This document shows positions 56,140 through 64,000 of a DNA stretch of 64,000 nucleotides, in pieces. The first letter of the stretch is position 1. The number at the start of each line of letters is the position of its first letter. Origin of the DNA: Ceratopteris richardii (Eukaryota > Streptophyta > Polypodiopsida > Polypodiales > Pteridaceae); the NCBI GenBank assembly GCA_020310875.1, contig CM035428.1, positions 102,253,161 to 102,317,160 on the forward strand, read 5' to 3'. Below the pieces are notes generated by a model, which saw only the letters and a list, made by a program, of their open reading frames with translations, was not told where the DNA came from and ran no database searches. Position numbers and translations under genes: made by a program.

Positions 56140-57070
56140 GCGGTTCCTTTGAATGGCTTCAATTCTTCAATTGTCATTGCGCGTTCTATAGGCAAATCAT
56201 ATGTCAAACACATATAGGCAATTCGAGTAAGAGTGCAACATCCATGGATGAATTTTTTTCTCTCCCATCTCTGTTGAGCTAAATATAATTGATCAATGAT
56301 CCAACTTGCAAGATCTATGGTTTGGGGCCCAGTACATGCTAAATATAATCCGAACCAAATACGCTTGTGACGCATAGTGAAACGATCTTAAGCTGGGAAT
56401 GCAAAATGTTGCATACATATACGTAACGGCTTAGATAATTCAAGTGTAATGGCCGAATGTCTTCCCATTTCACGACATCACAACGCTTCATCGGCTCTCG
56501 AATAAGCCTTTCGTGCTATGTTGGCGTGTGAGTTCTGTGGATCTTAATTGCTACTCGAATGAGGTCTTTTGAAAGATAGAACTTCTTGAATGGGGGATCA
56601 TTTATGAAAGATGGCACAATGAAAGTACCCGCCAAGTCCTTGTTCCCAGAGGCTGTAAGTGTGGTCACCACGTAGTAGCATCTATAAAAATCCCGTTTGG
56701 GTCATGGGTCACTGAAGTATTCCATGAAACTTGCTCTAGCCCAAATGTGCTTTAACTCTTCTGTATTTTGGAGTGCTTTAAATTCTCTGGAGACAAATTG
56801 ATACTTGCCCCACTTAATACTATCAAAAGTCAACGTGGCATCAAAAATAAAATCTGCATATGCTAAAGGTCCTGCTAGACCTTGAAACCAATGGGAATTA
56901 CGGTGAACTTTTTCGGTGTATCCCCTAAGAGGATCATCAATCGGCATTGGTCCTGGGAATCCTTGAGATTCAGGTGGTTGGGATGTAGGATGTGGCTCAG
57001 CCAATAATTCACCAAAATTGACCACAGGTACACTGGGGCCAGCTTCAGACGGTCCTTCTGTCTGCATGAT
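56140..57070 (-). pseudogene. Element Y accessory frame, N-terminal part
   Basis: It starts near 57067 with MQTEGPSEAGPSVPVVNFGE and a Pro-rich stretch. A globular part follows: HRNSHWFQGLAGPLAYADFI, FDATLTFDSIKWGKYQFVSR, EFKALQNTEELKHIWARASF. Then, after stops and shifts, come FIVPSFINDPPFKKFYLSKD and frame 56375-56140 with IWFGLYLACTGPQTIDLASW, IIDQLYLAQQRWERKKFIHG and TIEELKPFKGTA. It breaks at insertion Z and continues at 44787. It resembles the poorly characterised proteins often found beside Gypsy polyproteins in plants, but I cannot name a family. Confidence 0.65.
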
Positions 57071-58250
57071 GATGGATGCAGATGCGGAGAAGATCTACTA
57101 CAAAAGATTAGCACATTAGTATGGAAATTAATCATGATCCCATTAAAGTGAGATTGCAATCCCTTTCCATAACCGATGTGTAACCTGTGTAGCCAAGTCT
57201 TGTGAGATGGTTTATGCAATGATTTTTTGCAAAACCAATGCAGGTCTATAGACACCTACATGCTTTCGATAGTGCATACATTGCTTGATTAGATGTTAGT
57301 ACAAGTGATGTTGGGTTAGTGTAGATGAGTTTATAAAAATTTTAGCTGAGAGTGAATTATTACAAGGGAGTTGGTTATTCAGGATGAAATTAATGTTATA
57401 CAATTGATCCTACGAAGGCTTCTGGATACATTTTGGTATCCATCTCCTAATGGTGGTTGAGTGGGTAGTATGTTTCTGTTGCGGGACAAAAGGTGATATC
57501 AGATGTTGTGGTATCGATGGGTGAAGAGATTTCAAATGGGTATATGTTACATGGCTTGAGTGTTGAGCTATAATACACTGTTTGGGTACCCAAATCTGCA
57601 TGGGTGTGGGCTTATGAGTTAAGTACTTCTTGGCTATCCAAACATGTCGACTATTTGTACTTGTAGAAGAAGGTCGAGGAGATGTTAGATGCTGACTCTG
57701 CTTCTGCCTTAACTTCTTGTTATCATTGTCTGAATTGTTGAAATCTATCTGTGCTTTCTGTCCTTTTGGCACCCATATTTGTTTCATGATGCTTGCTTTA
57801 TGATGCGTATACTGATGCTTTCTTTGCATCGTCTGGTAGGATTGTCAGTTTGGGTTCCTCAGTCGTGGGAGACTCCTTCGTGGTTGGGTTTGAGAGGTCG
57901 CATGGACACTCTGCTTTGGAAAAGAAGGGAGGTCCAACACTTGCGAAACTTGCCCATTAGGAAGTGCAACATTTTGTACCATTAATCTAGGCCAATCTAT
58001 AGTAAGTGTGGAAGGATGGGCACTATAGGCTATAGTGTCCATTTGGCCGCTCATGCGGTCCACCTGACTGCTGATGTAACCCACCTGACCTAGCTGTTGG
58101 GTGGTGACCCCTTCTAGTTTGCAAGAAGACCAAGGGAAAATCTTTGACGTTCTTCTGAATGGCAATTGTCTATCGCCAAACCCGCGTGGGTTGTTGTATA
58201 CCTAACGTGATTTATCTGGCCAAAGATCTTTTGGTTCTCCTTTGCATGCA
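57071..58250 (-). pseudogene. Element Y linker region with repeated W-(V/I)-P-K motifs
   Basis: Frame 57829-57410 (139 codons) is His/Ser/Thr/Gln-rich and contains four spaced motifs, QIWVPKGQKA, HVWIAKKYL, QIWVPKQCI and RRWIPKCIQ, each about 30-50 residues apart. Frame 58165-57845 (106 codons) precedes it. 57071-57409 shows no clear frame. No RT or integrase motif is found here, where pol would be expected. Function unknown. Confidence 0.5.
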
Positions 58251-58480
58251 TTTCATATGTTCTAGGGTTACATACCTCAGGCAGAGTGTTGTTAGGGAAT
58301 TCAAGCGGTATCACTCGTTGTTGATCTAAGGTTCCAATCTACAAGGAGCCTTGTCTAAGATTTAGGTCCAGTAAGTGATTGTATAACCAATCTTGGCCAA
58401 GGATTAGGGGTTCTATCAGGTCATCATCATGGCACACTAGTAGCTTTGTTGTCATGGTCACCTCTTGTACACTCTTGGAT
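58251..58480 (-). pseudogene. Element Y protease-like segment
   Basis: The minus frame reads MTTKLLVCHDDDLIEPLILG, QDWLYNHLLDLNLRQGSL, a stop, IGTLDQQRVIPLEFPNNTLP. The LILGQDWL block followed by a short beta-type stretch and IPL is the usual C-terminal half of retropepsins of the 'ILGxDW' type. The D-S/T-G half is not seen. Assignment is by motif order only. Confidence 0.5.
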
Positions 58481-59364
58481 AGTTCTTACTCATTTCAACT
58501 ATCTGGGGTCCTTCTTTTAGTCTCGCCTGATATGCACAAAACATCATGTCCAAATGTTTTGGTATAGGTGCTGCCAAAACTGATCCTGATCTCTGAGCTA
58601 GGTTCTCCTGATTAGATTCTTGAGAAATCAATTCTAGGATTTTGGCCCTAGATTCCTTTAAATTTCCTTCCAACTCAGTTATATTTTTACTCCATTTCCT
58701 CTTAATTCTTTCTCTATAGTCCTTCCAAGAGTTCATCTTGTTATTACGAGACTCTCCAACTTCGTTGGTTCTGGCTATTTTTTCAAGATTAAGTTGTTGC
58801 TTTTGTAAGAGCGCTTGGGCTCTTATTATAGCTTGGATAGGCATGTATGTAGGGCAAGATCCGTCTGCGTTATGTACAATACCTATCACGTTGATCGGTG
58901 TCACTTTTGAAGCATTCGTAGGGTTTTGAGACAATCTTTGATGACATGCTCTTTACCACATTTGGCACCTAAAACTTGTATGTTATAGTATTGTGATGGT
59001 CCTGCTATTGGAGGATGTGGACAATCCTTTATGAAATGATCTCCTTGGCACCTAAAGCATGGTCCTCTAGGGCCTTGTGGTCTTTGCTGTCTTAATTGGT
59101 CCGTGGATTAGGGTTGGTATACATCACATTAGCATAATCGAGCTCACAACTCGGTTCCAATGGTGGACTATCATATTGATATGTTTCCACATGTTCTGGT
59201 GACTCCGTGTAATATGCGGGTGGACTATCTACATGAGTAGAGTCGAAACTCTTAGAATTATGGTCACTTTTTGTGATTAGGGGTGAAGAAGGCACTAAAG
59301 CTCTACTGAGGTTTTCTTCTACTTCATAAGGAAGCCAGTGTTTGCTCAAGAACAATCTATTCAC
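58458..59364 (-). pseudogene. Element Y gag C-terminal region (Tyr/Pro-rich part, knuckles, coiled coil)
   Basis: Frame 59364-59092 has NLSRALVPSSPLITKSDHNS, YYTESPEHVETYQYDSPPLE and LDYANVMYTNPNPR. Shifted frames around 59080-58930 carry knuckle cysteines (plus strand ttggcacctaaagcatggtcc). Frame 58934-58458 reads ASKVTPINVIGIVHNADGSC, then a Lys/Glu/Leu-rich probable coiled coil (RIKRKWSKNITELEGNLKES) and IPKHLDMMFCAYQARLKEGP. Each piece has a counterpart in Gypsy-2 (32696-33560). Confidence 0.75.
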
Positions 59365-59949
59365 CTACAATTAGTAATTACGAACCTCCGACTGATAAAT
59401 AATGAAGTTTTTTTGGACAACTTAGCTAAGTTCAAATATATGAATTGTAATACATCAAAGACAACATTGCAGACTAACTATCTTTTATCACATCAAACTA
59501 TTGCCACCTATTTCCTTATTGAGACTTCTAATTGCTATGTAACTCAAAACGCCTTCAAACAATCTTCAGTCCCTAGTCACAACTACATAAACTAATCATC
59601 CTTCCATATATTCCACGATTGTGACACACAAGATAGTTGAGTCTGCTCAAGGCCTTCACTACTATTCGAACTCAATATATGTATTCATGCTACTAATACA
59701 TTCACATAATAGAAAATAAAAAATATAGCTTTTACCATATGATCCCCTTTTAACCACAACTATCAACGACCATTTTCCCCATCAAACATTCATTTATAGA
59801 AAATAATTTCTACAAGAACTTTTAAAATTATCGTTAATTTGAACATTCAAATGCTATAATTAATTCCATCCAAACCTTTAATTATTGTGGGTTGCATAAA
59901 ATACAAAAGAATGACGAAACTACTTGTCCTAGCCTAATTACTAAATCAA
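59365..59949. other. Region between Y gag and Gypsy-5, no gene recognised
   Basis: AT-rich. One 85-codon frame (59338-59595, plus) has no recognisable motif. It may be the 5' flank of the inserted Gypsy-5 piece. Confidence 0.45.
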
Positions 59950-61490
59950 TTATAGATCAACAGCCAATGGTTCGGTCACTTGGATTTTCTCATCATACCC
60001 ATGGAAACATTTGAACTCATACTTGGGCTCTCTTTCATGGATCAACATATAATTAGTTTCTTTGGAAAAGGTGTGGACAAAGTGCTCCTAGATCAGAACG
60101 GGCAAGTCCCTGTGATCGACTATCATAGAGTGAATGCCTCTAGAGATGATCCCCAACCAAAGCATGAACATAGGTGCAATGGACATAAGTCCCAAAGAGA
60201 ACTTGACTCTCAAGAAAGGGCCACATCCTCAAAACACATGCCCAAGATGATGTCACATAAGTAGTTCAACAAGACAATGTATCAAGGGGGGATTTCACGT
60301 CTATGTGTGTTATGACTAGTTGAGCAAGAGACGGACTCAATTTAGATCAACGAATCAAAGATCGGCCATCCAAGCTTCCATTTTTGCTTGTCAAATAAGT
60401 GGAGGTACTCACAAAATAGTCCTACTTGGGCTCCCATCCTTACACAATGTCCAACATTGGATAGACACTTTGCATGACCAACTATCCCCATCACAGGCGT
60501 ACAAGATGAACAAAATTGACTTAAAAGAGATAAAGTGACAACTACATGAACTAGAGGAACAAGGGTACATTTGGCCAAAGCAACTCACATTCTGGGTCAC
60601 TCGTTCTCTTTTTGAAGAAGAAAGATTGCCCATTGCACTTATGCATTGATTATTGAGCCCTCAACAAAAACACGATCAAGAGTAAATACCTAGTCCCAAT
60701 TATGGAGGATCTTCTAGATCGCCTTGGGAAGGCCAAATACTTCATGTGCGTAGACCTCCATTCGGGATACCACCAGATCAGGGTGGCCCAAGAGCACATT
60801 CAAAAGATAGATTTTTGCATGTGATATGGCAGCTATGAATGGATAGTTATGCCATTCGGTCTAACGAGCAGCCCTACAACCTTTTTTCGGGAGATGAATG
60901 ATTGCATTTGAGACTTGATCAAACTTTTTCTCATCATCTACATTGATGACTTTCTCATCTATAGCTGCACGTTGGAAGAGCATTACAAACACGTCCTCCA
61001 AGGTCTCTACGAACGATGACTCTTCGCAAAGCCAAGCAAATGCAAGTTTGCCATGAAGGAGGAATTTTTGGGCTTCATCATCTCAAAGCTTGGGCTCCAC
61101 ATTGACCCCAAGAAAGTGGGAGTAGTGCTCCAATGGGCCCCTCCAACCTTTGTCAAAGAAGTCCGAGAATTTATCAAATTCTATCAATTCCCTTGCCACT
61201 TCATCCAAGGCTTCACCAAGATAGCAACCCCACTACTTGAGTTGATCAAAGAGAAGGAGACCTTCAGATGGGGGCAAGGAAAAGAAGAGGCATTCAAAGA
61301 ACTTAAAGTCACGATGTGCAACACTTCTCTCCTTAAGCTTCCAAATTTTGATAAACCATTTGAGTGCACACAAACATGTCACGCATGGCAGTCGAAGGTG
61401 TACTCATGGAGGACGGCCAACATGTTTCCTACAAATCTGACAAGTTCACAAAACATCAGGGTAAAAAATGGCCCAAAAAGGGTTGTGTAA
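59950..61490 (+). mobile_element. Gypsy-5: plus-strand Ty3/Gypsy protease-RT-RNase H fragment inside element Y
   Basis: It starts with FLIIPMETFELILGLSFMDQ, a protease end, and continues as RT in several frames: ELEEQGYIWPKQLTFWV, FMCVDLHSGYHQIRVAQEHI (catalytic Asp), MPFGLTSSPTTFFREMNDCI, IYIDDFLIYSCTLEEHYKHV (about 60938-60960, YIDD intact). Frame 61053-61490 follows: EEFLGFIISKLGLHIDPKKV, FIKFYQFPCHFIQGFTKIAT, EEAFKELKVTMCNTSLLKLP. RNase H is broken by a shift near 61365 (EGVLMEDGQHVSYKSDKF in another frame) and then stops. It opposes Y's orientation. LTRs are not seen. Confidence 0.88.
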
Positions 61491-61639
61491 GGATTTCAAT
61501 TAATTGTGCTTAATCTAGATTAAAGTTGTCAAATCCTTTAAGAAATTCCATGTAAGTTCATTTAAAACATATCTTATGCAAATTTTGAAGAGAGAGAAAC
61601 TCGTGTGATAATCATGAAAATTTTGTGTGATATCTTACA
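61491..61639. other. Gypsy-5 to Y junction, no gene
   Basis: About 150 bp of AT-rich sequence between the last RNase H codons of Gypsy-5 and the point (about 61640) where Y's gag N-block becomes recognisable. No duplication was identified. Confidence 0.4.
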
Positions 61640-62258
61640 CCTCAAAGTCTCTCTCCTTATTCAAAAACAATTCTATGCTTCTATTATCCTAAGGGATCCA
61701 GTCTGGGATTAGTACCCTTGTTAGTACCGATTTCCCTCTAGGTGTCCTGGGCTCTTCTCCTAATGGTTCTTTTCCTTGGGTTTTCACTTCTGTATCTAAT
61801 TGAACTACACCGAACCCATTGGTATGATTTGGTTGAGTACTTTTGATGTACATGGTTCCTTCTTTGTCTATGTATGCATCTCTCTCGAATTTCACCACTA
61901 GATGTTCCAATCCAATGGGTTGGTTAGGATTGTGCAATTGCACCACTAGTCTTTGCAAACCATCCTCATAGATGCGAGCACCTAAGTGGTTGGTTCGGAC
62001 ATATTCTAATTGAGCTCTATAGGGTCCTTTGGGTCTTTCCAAATATGCTATGTTTAACCCTCCTTCTGGTCTTTCTATGCTAAAGGCCATTTCTAATTCA
62101 CTGGTATCTGAGCCCAAGCCGTAAGGGTAGCTATTCAATTGTTGAGCCCACGAACGTGCACTAATCCCTACACTTGCTTGTGATGATCTAAGGCTTCGTC
62201 GCTCTGATGTACCTATATGCTTGCCCGATCTAAGGTTCATGAATTTACTTCTTGGCAC
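61640..62258 (-). pseudogene. Element Y N-terminal gag block
   Basis: The open 189-codon frame starts at 62258 with MPRSKFMNLRSGKHIGTSER, then WAQQLNSYPYGLGSDTSELE, MAFSIERPEGGLNIAYLERP, QLEYVRTNHLGARIYEDGLQ, PIGLEHLVVKFERDAYIDKE and PRGKSVLTRVLIPDWIP. It is the best-preserved frame of Y and matches Gypsy-2 30818-31255 motif by motif. The stop after DWIP is followed by SIELFLNKERDFEV, as in Gypsy-2. The role of the block is unknown. Confidence 0.8.
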
Positions 62259-62969
62259 TCTCTGATCGTCGTCAATGTCTCTTTGTTCTTTATTGTTTGT
62301 TTCTTTTTAAATTCCTATAAATTCTTGTCTTGTCTCAATGTTTACGTTAGGAGTCAACTTTTTGTTGTACTTTTGAGTTCTCGTTTTGTCATACTTAAAT
62401 TCTTTCATTTAGGTTTTTGTATCGCACACTTTTATCTTAGTCTTGGACTTGAAAAAGTAATTCTCTTGGACTTGATGCCAACCTAGAGTCAGCTTCTTTG
62501 ATTGCCCTGATGCCCAAGAAGTCGCATTTCCCAGGCCTTGCGTTCTTCAATGCCTTGCCTTGATTGCCTTTGATAGCCCTTGCTAGACCTGTAAAAATCC
62601 AATGTTTAGACCAATTCTTAACTTAATGATCAAGCACTTTGATATCTACACCTTTGAGGGTCCTCTCTCCTTTGGTCAAAATTTGTCCAATACCCCCTTT
62701 CTTTGCTAGTCCCACAAATGGGTCAACTTCAATCTATCTTTTCTAAATATCAATGCATTCTTCTTGAGTAGTACTCGTAAAGAGCTTTCTAATAAGCTAT
62801 CAAGCTCAAAAAATGGACTTCAAACAAAAAAGATAGGAACGTTCAAGCCCTCGGGGGTGGAAAGTGACAAACAAGTTTTTCTTCAAATATGAGCTAAGGG
62901 GTCTCCAATGAGCTTAGTCACCCAAAATTTCTCTCAAAATAGCCTCAAAATTGCCAAACCCTAATTTTT
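62259..62969. other. Element Y leader, no gene recognised
   Basis: About 700 bp between gag and the leader minisatellite. One plus frame (62217-62486) is hydrophobic Phe/Leu-rich and looks like an accident of T-rich sequence. Confidence 0.5.
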
Positions 62970-63175
62970 TCATTTTGGGTGGACAATCGCAATGGTCTAA
63001 GATAATCGCAATGGTCTAGGACCGTCGTGATGGCTCAGGTGAACCGTCTCGATGGTCCGATCGTGCAAGGCATCGTGATGGTCTAAGATGAAGCGTCACG
63101 ATGGTCTAAGATGAAACGTTGCGATGGTCTAACTTGCGAGCAATCACGATGGCATGAGCCCGTCGTGATGGTCAA
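62970..63175. repeat. CGATGGTCTAAGATGAA-type minisatellite in Y leader
   Basis: About eight irregular units built on (c/t)g(t/c)gatggtct(aagatgaa)gcgt(c/t)(a/g) lie just inside the PBS, for example at 63069-63090, 63091-63113 and 63114-63130. The GC-richer composition and cgatgg periodicity stand out from the flanks. Confidence 0.75.
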
Positions 63176-63265
63176 AAAAATTAAAAACAACAACAAAAAC
63201 TGAAATTTTAAACTTCCAATGCCACTTCTTGCTATACTCTTACCATCACACATTCGTCCTAGACT

Positions 63266-63286
63266 CGATCCCCGACAATGGTGCCA
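63266..63286 (-). other. Element Y primer-binding site (tRNA-Asp type)
   Basis: The minus strand reads tggcaccattgtcggggatcg. It differs from the complement of plant tRNA-Asp (tggcgccgttgccggggatcg) by three transitions, consistent with decay of a methylated site. It lies 7 bp from the 5' LTR. A tRNA-Asp PBS is typical of Athila/Tat-type Gypsy elements. Confidence 0.82.
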
Positions 63287-63293
63287 AATTTGG

Positions 63294-63922
63294 TGTTGCT
63301 CTAGCACAATGGTAGGTACCACATTAAGAAGCGTCACCTCCTTAATGTCAATCCACGGAAGAGATAGGAGTGATATGAAGATTGTGAACGCAAGATGTAG
63401 TGAGAGTGAAGGTGAGAAGCATAGAGATGCACACACACATGTAAGAGACAAGCAAGACACAATGGAATATAGGAAAAATACACTCTATTACTCAAGATCT
63501 CAATTACAAGCTCAAAATAGCTCTAAGCACACTAGCCAACCTAAAAAATGAGCTTTATAGCTCTCTTTATAGTTTTTTTACTAGTTTTGATTGGTTTCAC
63601 ATCTAGTGACCGGCATAGTTAAAAAATAGGTTCTAGGTGCTATTTGAAGGTCTAAACGAGGTCTAAAAATAACCAAAATTTATAGTCTCATTCTACCTAA
63701 GCTCCTCAAGCTCAAGGACTCCTTGGCTTGCACAAAATGGAGCTACTAATTACAAAAGTGGTTTTTCTATGTTACATATGGTACAAGAGTCATGAAAATC
63801 ATTGTTAAACTATTATAAAGCATATTTCTTTTGAAAAAATAATCTGCTTGGCTCCCCACTACTTCATTGTAATGCTCCTTCACATACTTCCTCGTCGTCT
63901 GTGCCTCTCACTACTGCCAATA
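63294..63922 (-). repeat. Element Y 5' LTR
   Basis: 629 bp, tgttgctctagcacaatgg to ctactgccaata; the partner at 40706-41354 ends ccaaca. The right flank gacat (63923-63927) repeats 40701-40705. Confidence 0.92.
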
Positions 63923-64000
63923 GACATCCTGGACCACCCCAAATGCCTAATTCCCAAAAGAGGACCCAATGCATGTGCAAGAACACACGTACACAGAAAG
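63923..64000 (-). repeat. Element X 5' LTR, continued to window edge
   Basis: Begins gacatcctggaccacccc, which continues tgagacat at 40698-40705 once element Y and one gacat are removed. The rest of this LTR lies beyond the window. Confidence 0.65.

Larger units (their letters stand above)
40706..63922 (-). mobile_element. Element Y: large LTR retrotransposon lacking RT and integrase, with accessory frame
   Basis: It is bounded by related LTRs (40706-41354 and 63294-63922) and the exact duplication gacat (40701-40705 and 63923-63927). A tRNA-Asp-type PBS (63266-63286) and a polypurine tract (41355-41368) give minus orientation. The order is leader, gag N-block, [Gypsy-5], gag knuckle region, protease-like segment, linker, long accessory frame, 3' LTR. 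No RT, RNase H or integrase on the minus strand is found. Without the nested Z and Gypsy-5 it would be about 10 kb. Two independent structural tests (TSD, PBS/PPT) agree. Confidence 0.92.

Overview
This is repeat-dominated plant nuclear DNA. It has Ty1/Copia and Ty3/Gypsy elements with plant-type primer-binding sites (initiator-Met, Asp and Trp tRNA), L1-clade LINEs with the plant zf-RVT tail, tRNA-derived SINEs, and one fragment of a plant nodal-modulator (NOMO) gene. Almost every reading frame is broken by stops and frameshifts, and insertions are nested up to three deep. That fits a large, slowly purged land-plant genome such as a conifer, but the species cannot be fixed from the sequence. 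I see no intact host gene, no tRNA or rRNA gene and no CRISPR array.

Layout. (1) 1-9060: decayed plus-strand Ty3/Gypsy element (Gypsy-1). Its integrase region holds two 5'-truncated LINEs, LINE-1 (minus, 3202-6258) and LINE-2 (plus, 6384-8537), each with its own target-site duplication. Two head-to-head SINE-like copies follow (about 9060-9440). (2) 10070-28500: a diverged repeat (copy A) is split by a complete minus-strand Copia element, Copia-1 (10722-17035, TSD aggct). Next comes LINE-3 (minus, 17169 to about 27690), itself split by a non-coding LTR element, NA-LTR (17438-23175, TSD ggatt). Repeat copy B follows. (3) 28500-30800: nothing recognisable. (4) 30818-38865: Gypsy-2 (plus), with gag, protease, RT-RNase H and integrase, all broken.

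(5) 38866-64000 is the most layered part. Element X (minus Gypsy; gag, protease and an initiator-Met PBS) carries element Y inside its 5' LTR. Y (minus, 40706-63922) has paired LTRs, a tRNA-Asp-type PBS, a polypurine tract and TSD gacat. Y keeps gag and protease-like sequence, lacks reverse transcriptase and integrase, and carries a very long accessory reading frame. Insertion Z (44788-56139) splits that frame; removing Z and one copy of its target duplication restores the reading frame. Z is a small non-coding LTR element (two ~775-bp LTRs, tRNA-Trp PBS) whose 3' LTR is opened two bases from its end by an 8.7-kb segment. That segment holds the NOMO fragment and a three-copy tandem array of a ~1.97-kb unit. 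A plus-strand Gypsy RT fragment (Gypsy-5) also lies inside Y's gag region.

How the parts relate. Gypsy-2 and Y share an unusual N-terminal gag block and the zinc-knuckle region, so an element like Gypsy-2 is a plausible past supplier of enzymes for Y. The three LINEs belong to one subfamily (same 3' tail, same zf-RVT end). The best leads are Y's accessory frame, the tRNA-Trp-primed small element Z with its NOMO-bearing load, and the NA-LTR element whose LTRs contain tRNA-like box A/box B sequence.
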